NCBI GenBank assembly: GCA_029062725.1
Contig: JAIDPP010000098.1
Location: 1 to 5,464 of the forward strand
Length of the DNA stretch: 5,464 nt
Reading direction: 5' to 3'
DNA from: Muribaculaceae bacterium
GTDB taxonomy: Bacteria > Bacteroidota > Bacteroidia > Bacteroidales > Muribaculaceae
Both the position numbers and the translations under genes were made by a program. This document shows, piece by piece, positions 1 to 5,464 of the stretch. How positions within the stretch are numbered: position 1 is the stretch's first letter; every line of letters starts with the position of its first letter. Below the pieces are notes generated by a model. It made no database searches. It was not told the origin of the DNA and worked only from the letters and a program-made list of their open reading frames with translations.

Positions 1-1
1 C

Positions 2-712
2 CGCGACTTCACCGATGCTCGCAAGCTAAGCGGAAAAGTGCCGGAGAAATTCCTCTATATCAGTTCGCTCTCAGCCATGGGGCCTAAAGATGAACGTGGC
101 TACTCACCCATTACCGAGGAGATGATCCCCACTCCAAACACCCGCTACGGGTCATCCAAGCTGAAAGCCGAGATATGTCTCCAGTCAACGGGAATTCCTT
201 TCATCATCTTCCGTGCCACGGGGATCTACGGTCCGCGCGACCGGGATTATTTCCTGATGTTCGAGTCGGTGGCGAAAGGTTTTGACTTCTCGGTCGGCTT
301 CCGGCGTCAGCTTCTGACCTTCATCTATGTCGAGGATCTTGCGCGCGCCATCTACGACGCTCTTGAGAAAGCTCCTGTCGGAGAGATCTACAATATATCC
401 GAACCCCGGGCCTATACTCAGGCTGAGTTCCGCCGCATCTGCGCCCGGGAGATAGGAAAGAAGGTGGTCATTCCGGTACGCGTCCCGGTGTGGGGACTTT
501 GGGCTGTCAGCCGTGTGGCTGAGATGATAGGCACTCTTCGCCTGAAGCCTTCGACGCTCAACAGCGACAAATACCGCATAATGAAGCAACGCAACTGGAA
601 CACGGATATCTCCAAGGCTCAGAAAGACTTCGGATTCGCTCCGCAGATCAGTCTGGAGGAGGGTGTGAAGCGAAGCGTGGAATGGTACCGCCGCGAGGGA
701 TGGATGAAATGA
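2..712 (+). CDS. NAD-dependent epimerase/dehydratase (extended SDR), 5'-truncated by window edge
   Basis: This is the C-terminal 236 residues of an extended short-chain dehydrogenase/reductase. The frame is open back to position 2 with no stop, so the GTG at 38 is an internal Val codon and the true start lies outside the window; about 90-100 residues, including the Rossmann GxxGxxG loop, are missing. Visible family marks, counted from position 2, are the catalytic Ser strand (YISSLSAMG, about 19-27), the YxxxK pair Y49/K53 in RYGSSK, the FRATGIYGPRD segment after it, and the FIYVEDLARAI motif common in sugar-nucleotide epimerases. The C-terminus (DFGFAPQISLEEGVKRSVEWY) is also typical. The enzyme should bind NAD(P) in the cytoplasm and act on a nucleotide sugar or similar substrate, but the substrate cannot be told from the sequence. 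It stops 41 nt before the DUF4271 gene on the same strand, so co-transcription is plausible. Family assignment is firm; specificity is unknown. Confidence 0.9.
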   Translation, partial: RDFTDARKLSGKVPEKFLYISSLSAMGPKDERGYSPITEEMIPTPNTRYGSSKLKAEICLQSTGIPFIIFRATGIYGPRDRDYFLMFESVAKGFDFSVGFRRQLLTFIYVEDLARAIYDALEKAPVGEIYNISEPRAYTQAEFRRICAREIGKKVVIPVRVPVWGLWAVSRVAEMIGTLRLKPSTLNSDKYRIMKQRNWNTDISKAQKDFGFAPQISLEEGVKRSVEWYRREGWMK

Positions 713-753
713 ACGCGGGAAAAAAGAGAAGAATAAAGATAGCGATAATGTAG

Positions 754-1590
754 ATGAATACGGATTCGATACAGACGCCCTGGATCAACGCGGCCGGACT
801 TCCCGTCCCCCCCGCACTTGCCGACTCCATTCCCGGAGACTCGGTGCCGGAGCCTGTATATGGACTCCTGATAAAGAATCCGGTGGTAAGGGAGGAGAAT
901 CCCGTTACGGATATCACCTCCGACGGCATGTCGTGGGTATGGCTTTTCCTGATATCCCTCTTCTGCATAGTCGCGCTCAAATTCAAGAACAACTCGCGCT
1001 ATCTGAAAGCCGTGGTCAGTGATCTTACGGAGGTGCGTGTCAGGCAGAACGCCTTTGACGAGACCGTCAAGGAGACGTCGTTCCTGATTCTTCTCAACGT
1101 GCTTTGGGTCTGCAGTTGCGGGATCCTGCTCTGGAATACCATTCTCCAGACCGTCCCGAACAATATTTTCAACAGCTTCGGCATTCCGGACCGTCCGGCA
1201 GCCGGGATAGGGATATGCACCGGCGTCATGGCTGTCTATGGGCTTATGATGTGTCTGGGTTACTGGATAATCGGAATGGTATTTACCGACCGTGCCCGTG
1301 CCCGCCTCTGGGTGAAGGGAGCGGCCGCCTCGCAGGGGCTGGAGGTGATTCTTCTGCTTCCGATCGCGGCCTTGACGCTGAACTATGCACCCTGGACCCT
1401 CGGGCTGCTCGAGACAGCCGCCGGAGTGTTCGTTTTAGGGAAAATTATATTTATTTATAAAGGATTTCGTATTTTTTTCAACCAAATATCGTCGTGGATG
1501 CTATTTTTGTACTACCTTTGCAGTGTAGAAATAGTTCCATTGATACTTACCTACTTTGCGGCGCTGCAACTCTGCTCGATGCTGCTCTGA
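754..1590 (+). CDS. DUF4271 domain-containing integral membrane protein
   Basis: This is a 278-residue polytopic membrane protein. A Pro-rich, soluble N-terminal stretch (about 1-58) is followed by roughly six hydrophobic helices at about 60-76, 108-130, 150-176, 196-212, 214-235 and 247-272. There is no cleavable signal peptide; the first hydrophobic segment is internal. The C-terminal stretch, with KGFRIFFN, W248 and LFLYYLCSVEIVP, resembles the hallmark of DUF4271, a family I associate with Bacteroidota and whose function is unknown. The ATG at 754 is preceded by A-rich sequence rather than a Shine-Dalgarno site, and by an in-frame ATG-TAG at 748-753, which excludes a longer start through that codon. 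The gene lies between the epimerase and hemD, an arrangement known from other Bacteroidales. Its last 150 bases are markedly AT-rich and contain promoter-like boxes. Family call is from recognition, not a search; the biological role is not known. Confidence 0.85.
   Translation: MNTDSIQTPWINAAGLPVPPALADSIPGDSVPEPVYGLLIKNPVVREENPVTDITSDGMSWVWLFLISLFCIVALKFKNNSRYLKAVVSDLTEVRVRQNAFDETVKETSFLILLNVLWVCSCGILLWNTILQTVPNNIFNSFGIPDRPAAGIGICTGVMAVYGLMMCLGYWIIGMVFTDRARARLWVKGAAASQGLEVILLLPIAALTLNYAPWTLGLLETAAGVFVLGKIIFIYKGFRIFFNQISSWMLFLYYLCSVEIVPLILTYFAALQLCSMLL
1502..1520 (+). promoter_or_regulatory. Putative tandem Bacteroidota -7 boxes inside the DUF4271 3' end, upstream of hemD
   Basis: Two matches to the Bacteroidota primary-sigma -7 consensus TAnnTTTG occur 11 bp apart: TATTTTTG at 1502-1509 and TACCTTTG at 1513-1520. 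They sit in an AT-rich patch (about 1438-1560) that contrasts with the GC-richer surroundings. No convincing -33 TTG element is seen at the expected spacing. Initiation just downstream would give a leader of about 115-125 nt before the hemD ATG at 1646. The same bases encode the conserved LFLYYLCS segment of the membrane protein, so the match may be partly or wholly a by-product of coding. Confidence 0.45.
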
Positions 1591-1645
1591 AAGGGGAGCG
1601 TCGAAGCAGGTGAAAAAGGCAGTAGGCGTCAGAAAACAATCAGGC

Positions 1646-2404
1646 ATGAAAGTAAAGAAGATATTAGTATCCCAGCCTCAGCCCTCCTCAGAAAAATCGC
1701 CCTATTTCGACATCTGCGAGAAATACGGTGTAGAAATGGTGTTCCGTCCCTTCATTAAAGTGGAAGGACTGACTGCCAAGGAGTTCAGACAGTCGAAAAT
1801 AAACCTGTCGGATTACACTGCGATCATATTCACCAGCCGCACGGCCGTTGACCATTTCTTCAGGCTTTGCGAAGAGATGCGGGTGAAAGTGCCCGATACG
1901 ATGCGTTATTTCTGCACTACGGAATCAATCGCGGTCTATCTTCAGAAATATATCGTCTATCGCAAGCGCAAGCTAGCTCTCGGCAAGACCGGCAAGCTCA
2001 ATGACGAGCAGCTGATGGCGGCGATGGTCAAGAACGGGAAGGAGAAATTCCTCTTCCCCATCTCGGATGTGCATAAAGACGACATAAAGACTCTCAGCGA
2101 CAAAGGACTTGACGTTACGAAGGCCGTGATGTACCGCACGGTGAGCAACGACTTCCAGCCCGGCGAGAATCTCGACTACGATATGCTCGTATTCTTCAGT
2201 CCGGCGGGAATCGCCAGTCTTAAGAAAAATTTTCCCGATTTCGATCAGGATAAGGAGGAAATATTCATAGCGACTTTCGGCTCTACAACGGCCAAGGCCG
2301 TAGAGGATGCGGGTCTGCGCCTCGATGTTCAGGCACCTACTCCGAAACACCGCTCGATGCCCGATGCCATAGAGGCTTTCCTTGCAGAGAACAATAAAGA
2401 GTGA
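1646..2404 (+). CDS. hemD: Uroporphyrinogen-III synthase family protein (HemD)
   Basis: This is a 252-residue cytoplasmic protein of the uroporphyrinogen-III synthase family, which cyclises hydroxymethylbilane with inversion of ring D in tetrapyrrole synthesis. The two-domain pattern is visible: IFTSRTAVDHFF (61-72) in the first half, then MYRTVSNDF (162-170), FFSPAGIASL (183-192) and IATFGSTTAKAVEDAGL (208-224) in the second. The length matches the family. The frame is open back to 1556, but the 30 extra residues are Arg/Cys/Ser-rich and overlap the DUF4271 gene. The ATG at 1646 begins MKVKKILVSQP, the N-terminus I expect of Bacteroidales homologues, so it is preferred. No Shine-Dalgarno sequence precedes it. 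Its TGA stop shares a base with the next start. HemD sequences are very divergent and have few invariant catalytic residues, so activity is inferred from family. Many Bacteroidales have incomplete haem pathways, and no other haem gene is in the window. Confidence 0.87.
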   Translation: MKVKKILVSQPQPSSEKSPYFDICEKYGVEMVFRPFIKVEGLTAKEFRQSKINLSDYTAIIFTSRTAVDHFFRLCEEMRVKVPDTMRYFCTTESIAVYLQKYIVYRKRKLALGKTGKLNDEQLMAAMVKNGKEKFLFPISDVHKDDIKTLSDKGLDVTKAVMYRTVSNDFQPGENLDYDMLVFFSPAGIASLKKNFPDFDQDKEEIFIATFGSTTAKAVEDAGLRLDVQAPTPKHRSMPDAIEAFLAENNKE

Positions 2405-2406
2405 TG
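2402..2406 (+). promoter_or_regulatory. TGATG stop/start overlap, hemD to receiver-dikinase gene
   Basis: The hemD stop TGA (2402-2404) shares its last base with the ATG (2404-2406) of the next gene. The preceding bases (AGAGAACAATAAAGAG) are purine-rich but hold no AGGAGG-type site. This arrangement favours re-initiation by ribosomes finishing hemD, so the two proteins are probably made from one transcript in linked amounts. Confidence 0.7.
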
Positions 2407-5379
2407 AAAACCTTCGATGACAATATGCTGAGCCGTCTCTATCTTAAAGACACGGCATTCAAAGACCTGATGCAGCGCCGGATCTTTAATGTGCTGCTGA
2501 TCGCCACACCCTACGATGCGTTCATGCTCGAGGAAGACGGACGCGTTGACGAGCAGGTCTATTTCGAATATGTAGGGCTCAACCTCTCCTCCCCGCCGCG
2601 TTTTACGATGGTTGCCAATTACGAAGAGGCGCGCGAGGCTCTTGCCTCCAAACCGTTCGACCTGATCATAGCGATGCCCGGAGTAGATATCAGCGAGACT
2701 TTCCGGGAGGCTGTGGAGATCGACAGGCTCTATCCCGACATCCCGTTCGTGGTGCTCACCCCATTCTCGAAGGAGGTGAGGCGCAAGATCGCCAACGAGG
2801 ATATGCGCGGGGTGGATTATGTGTTCTCATGGCTTGGCAATGTCGATCTGATCCTTGCGATCATCAAGCTCATAGAAGACCGGATGAACGCCGATAATGA
2901 CATCAACGAGGTCGGTGTGCAGGCCATCCTCCTTGTGGAGGACTCCATCCGCTTCTATTCCTCCATTCTTCCGAACCTCTTCAAGTTCCTTCTCAAGCAG
3001 TCGAAACGCTTCGCTACCGAGGCCCTCAACGAGCATGAGCAGATGATGCGCATGCGCGGCCGCTCCAAGGTGTTGCTGGCGCGCGATTACGAGGAGGCTA
3101 TGGCGATCGTGGATAAATATGGCGACAACCTTTTAGGCGTCATCACCGATTCACGTTTCCCAAAGGATGGGGAGAAGGATCCCCACGCCGGAATGAAGCT
3201 CTGCGAGGAGATACATAAGAAATATCCCTATATGCCGGTTATCATGGAGAGCCAGGAGAGCGAGAACCGATATCCGGCCGAAGCCGCGGGCTATACCTTC
3301 ATAGATAAGAATTCAAAGACACTGGCGCTCGACCTCCGGGAGGCCGTGACGAAGAAATTCGGTTTCGGCGACTTCATTGTCCGTGATCCGGAGAGCGGTA
3401 ATGAGCTTATGCGTATCCGCAATCTCAAGGACCTCCAGAAGAATATCGACCGTATCCCCCCGGGGGCTCTCTATTATTACTGCGGCAACAACAGCATCTC
3501 GCGGTGGCTTTATTCGCGCGCCCTCTTCCCGATAGCCAACTTGCTGAAAAATTTCAAGTTCAACGATCTTGAGGAAGCCACCAGAGTAAGGAAACTCATA
3601 TTCGAGGCCATCGTGAAATACCGCCGGATGAAAAACCGCGGTGTCGTGGCAGTGTTCGACAAGGATCTTTATGACAACTACAGTAACTTCGCCCGTATCG
3701 GGGAAGGATCGCTGGGAGGAAAGGGACGCGGTCTGGCCTTTATAGATTCGATAATCAAGCGTCATCCTGTGTGTGACGATTTCGACGGTGTGCAGATCAC
3801 TATTCCGCATACGGTGGTGGTATGCACGGATATCTTCGATGAGTTCATGGATTCCAACAACCTTTACCCAATGGCTCTCTCTGATGCTCCCGATGAGGAG
3901 ATCCTGAGACATTTCCTCCAGGCCGAACTTCCCGAGGAGGTGGTGTCGGATCTTATGGCGTTTTTCGAGGTAGTGAAGCGTCCGTTGGCAGTCAGGAGCA
4001 GTTCGTTGCTCGAGGATTCGCATTACCAGCCGTTTGCCGGTATCTATTCCACCTATATGATACCATATCTGGAGGATGAAGCAGAGCGCCGGCGCATCAT
4101 CTGCGATGCTGTGAAAGGGGTCTATGCCTCCGTGTTCTTCAAGGATTCCAAGGCATATATGAATGCCACCAGCAACGTCATCGATCAGGAGAAGATGGCG
4201 GTGATCCTCCAGGAAGTGGCGGGAGAATATCATGACGGGTTCTATTATCCGAGTTTCTCGGGTGTGGGTCGCTCGCTGAACTATTATCCGGTCAACGATG
4301 AGAAATCGGAGGAAGGTGTAGTGGAGGTAGCGGTAGGACTTGGCAAATATATTGTCGATGGCGGTCTCTCGTTGCGTTTCTCTCCCAAGCATCCTACCCA
4401 GATCATCCAGACTTCGACCGTGGAGACGGCATTGCGCGACACGCAGCGTAATCTCTTCGCGCTCCCATCGACCGTAGGCGATGATTACGAGTTTAAGGTT
4501 GACGACAGTTTCAATATCGTCAAGCTCCCCGTGGCTGACGCCGTGAAGACGGGATCGCTGAAATACCTTGTCTCCACTTTCGACCTTTACGACGGGCTTA
4601 TACGCGACAGCGATACCGGCAAGGGACGCAAGCTCGTGACCTTCGCGAATGTTCTCAAGCATGGAGTCTTCCCTCTGGCCGAGATTCTCGATTTCATGCT
4701 CTCCACGGGACAGTATGAGATGGGGCGTCCGGTGGAGATAGAATTTGCCGGAAATATCAATCCCGTAAAGGATAAGAAAGGCTCGAAGGGAACGGTCTAT
4801 TGGCTTCAGATCCGTCCGATTGTGGATAAGAAGGAGATGCTTGACGATAAGATCATGGATATTCCCGACGAGAAGCTCCTTCTGCGTTCCGACACAGCAC
4901 TTGGCCACGGCATCATGGATAATGTCAGGACAGTGGTCTATGTCAAACCGGAGAATTTTAATTCGGCGCATAATCCGGAGGTGGCTCAGGAGATAGAGAA
5001 AATCAACGCTGAGATGGTTGCCGCCGGCGAGCCTTACGTGCTTATAGGTCCTGGCCGCTGGGGCTCCTCGGATTCGGCCTTGGGTGTTCCTGTGAAATGG
5101 CCTCAGATCTCGGGGGCGCGCCTGATAGTGGAAACGGCATTGCCGGGTTACCGCATAGAGCCGTCGCAGGGAACCCACTTTTTCCAGAACCTTACAAGTT
5201 TCGGAGTCGGCTATTTCACTGTGGATCCCGCAGGAGGAAACGGATATATCGACACCGATTACCTATCGTCGCTTCCCGCCGACAAGGAGTCGGAGAGGGT
5301 GAAGGTGATAAGATTCCCCGAACCTCTGATGATAGCCATCAACGGCCGTAAATCCAAAGGAATCGTAGGAAAGAATTGA
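2404..5379 (+). CDS. Dual-receiver PEP/pyruvate-binding (PPDK N-terminal type) protein
   Basis: This is a 991-residue cytoplasmic protein. Residues about 28-160 form a degenerate receiver fold: A34/T35 replace the acidic pair, M91 the phosphoacceptor Asp and W143 the Lys. Residues about 172-318 form a second receiver with E179/D180, phosphoacceptor D249, S283 and K302, plus an extra basic segment (about 197-222) between helix 1 and strand 2. From about 420 to 806 lies a PEP synthase/PPDK ATP-binding domain. Its marks are the Gly-rich loop GEGSLGGKGRG (433-443), AVRSSSLLEDS with R531 and E537/D538, FAGIYST (544-550), Q603, VGLGKYIVDG (644-653), VEIEFAG (777-783) and LQIRPI (801-806). The phosphohistidine swivel domain and PEP_C barrel of true PEP synthase are absent. 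Instead about 185 residues follow, with GPGRWGSSD (882-890) and PSQGTHFFQNLTS (920-932). The ATG at 2404 overlaps the hemD stop (TGATG); an in-frame GTG at 2401 is the alternative. The protein may be a phosphorylation-controlled ATP-dependent enzyme or kinase; its substrate is unknown. Confidence 0.88.
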   Translation: MKTFDDNMLSRLYLKDTAFKDLMQRRIFNVLLIATPYDAFMLEEDGRVDEQVYFEYVGLNLSSPPRFTMVANYEEAREALASKPFDLIIAMPGVDISETFREAVEIDRLYPDIPFVVLTPFSKEVRRKIANEDMRGVDYVFSWLGNVDLILAIIKLIEDRMNADNDINEVGVQAILLVEDSIRFYSSILPNLFKFLLKQSKRFATEALNEHEQMMRMRGRSKVLLARDYEEAMAIVDKYGDNLLGVITDSRFPKDGEKDPHAGMKLCEEIHKKYPYMPVIMESQESENRYPAEAAGYTFIDKNSKTLALDLREAVTKKFGFGDFIVRDPESGNELMRIRNLKDLQKNIDRIPPGALYYYCGNNSISRWLYSRALFPIANLLKNFKFNDLEEATRVRKLIFEAIVKYRRMKNRGVVAVFDKDLYDNYSNFARIGEGSLGGKGRGLAFIDSIIKRHPVCDDFDGVQITIPHTVVVCTDIFDEFMDSNNLYPMALSDAPDEEILRHFLQAELPEEVVSDLMAFFEVVKRPLAVRSSSLLEDSHYQPFAGIYSTYMIPYLEDEAERRRIICDAVKGVYASVFFKDSKAYMNATSNVIDQEKMAVILQEVAGEYHDGFYYPSFSGVGRSLNYYPVNDEKSEEGVVEVAVGLGKYIVDGGLSLRFSPKHPTQIIQTSTVETALRDTQRNLFALPSTVGDDYEFKVDDSFNIVKLPVADAVKTGSLKYLVSTFDLYDGLIRDSDTGKGRKLVTFANVLKHGVFPLAEILDFMLSTGQYEMGRPVEIEFAGNINPVKDKKGSKGTVYWLQIRPIVDKKEMLDDKIMDIPDEKLLLRSDTALGHGIMDNVRTVVYVKPENFNSAHNPEVAQEIEKINAEMVAAGEPYVLIGPGRWGSSDSALGVPVKWPQISGARLIVETALPGYRIEPSQGTHFFQNLTSFGVGYFTVDPAGGNGYIDTDYLSSLPADKESERVKVIRFPEPLMIAINGRKSKGIVGKN

Positions 5380-5397
5380 GCCTGCGCTCTAAGGCTC
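5378..5397 (+). terminator. Small hairpin at the end of the last gene, weak terminator candidate
   Basis: A perfect 6-bp inverted repeat, GAGCCT (5378-5383) and AGGCTC (5392-5397), with an 8-nt loop starts within the stop codon of the dikinase-like gene. It is not followed by a T-run, only by a mixed AT stretch, so it does not meet the usual intrinsic-terminator pattern. It may end or stabilise the transcript, or be chance. Confidence 0.25.
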
Positions 5398-5451
5398 CAT
5401 CCACTAAAATTTCTTAATGTCAGGGCGGCGGATTTTTAGGGTATTTTCTTT

Positions 5452-5459
5452 TATCTTTG
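5452..5459 (+). promoter_or_regulatory. Putative Bacteroidota -7 promoter box for a gene beyond the right edge
   Basis: TATCTTTG fits the TAnnTTTG -7 consensus exactly. It lies in a T-rich, non-coding stretch 73 nt after the last stop codon, directly before the window's end. No clear -33 TTG is present; only a T-run at 5433-5437 lies roughly in that area. If real, it begins the next transcription unit outside the window, which would place the end of the present operon in the 5380-5450 gap. Confidence 0.5.
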
Positions 5460-5464
5460 AAGGA

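Noticed and set aside
38..40. GTG at 38 as the epimerase start.
   Set aside because: The frame stays open to position 2, and a start here would remove the whole NAD-binding Rossmann loop; the gene is simply cut by the window edge.
1104..1460. A 118-codon + strand frame within the DUF4271 gene.
   Set aside because: It lies inside a well-supported membrane protein gene in another frame, and its Arg/Gly/Pro-rich translation shows no domain.
1584..1599. Possible GCTC/GAGC hairpin between the DUF4271 and hemD genes, as terminator or leader structure.
   Set aside because: The stem is only 4 bp with a wobble pair and has no T-run, so it is not distinguishable from chance.
1556..1645. A 30-residue N-terminal extension of HemD starting at ATG 1556.
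   Set aside because: It overlaps the DUF4271 gene, is Cys/Arg/Ser-rich and unlike HemD N-termini. The ATG at 1646 gives the expected MKVKKILVSQP start.
2401..2403. GTG at 2401 as the start of the receiver-dikinase gene.
   Set aside because: The ATG one codon later is the stronger start and gives the common TGATG overlap; the difference is a single residue.
3313..5178. A 621-codon open frame on the minus strand opposite the receiver-dikinase gene.
   Set aside because: It is fully antisense to a + strand frame with clear domain motifs. Its translation is rich in His, Arg and Ile with no recognisable domain, which fits a codon-bias shadow.

Overview
The window reads as a chromosomal housekeeping segment of a member of the Bacteroidota, most likely order Bacteroidales. 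The evidence is a DUF4271-type membrane protein (a family I know only from this phylum), a HemD of the Bacteroides type, no Shine-Dalgarno sequences before the starts, and promoter-like TAnnTTTG boxes. The base composition is moderately GC-rich, which would fit Muribaculaceae or a similar gut lineage, but the family cannot be fixed from this sequence alone. I see no mobile elements, tRNA or rRNA genes, CRISPR arrays or long repeats.

Layout: all four genes are on the + strand and fill almost the whole window. (1) Positions 2-712 hold the C-terminal two thirds of an extended-SDR NAD-dependent epimerase/dehydratase, cut by the window's left edge. (2) After a 41-nt A-rich gap, 754-1590 encodes a six-helix DUF4271 inner-membrane protein. 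(3) After 55 nt, 1646-2404 encodes a uroporphyrinogen-III synthase (HemD) family protein. (4) Overlapping the hemD stop by one base (TGATG), 2404-5379 encodes a 991-residue protein. It has two N-terminal response-regulator receiver domains, the first degenerate and the second apparently intact, followed by a PEP synthase/PPDK-type ATP-binding domain and an uncharacterised conserved C-terminal region. The final 85 nt are non-coding, with a small hairpin and a putative promoter for a gene beyond the right edge.

How the genes work together: the first three form an order familiar from Bacteroidales genomes. The hemD-dikinase pair is tightly coupled and may also be transcribed from a promoter buried in the AT-rich 3' end of the DUF4271 gene. 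The large receiver/dikinase-like protein is the most interesting item. It keeps the nucleotide-binding half of PEP synthase but lacks the phosphohistidine swivel domain and the PEP/pyruvate barrel, so it is unlikely to be an ordinary PEP synthase. It may be a phosphorylation-controlled ATP-dependent enzyme of unknown substrate. The family occurs in other bacteria under generic names, so it is under-described rather than new to sequence databases.
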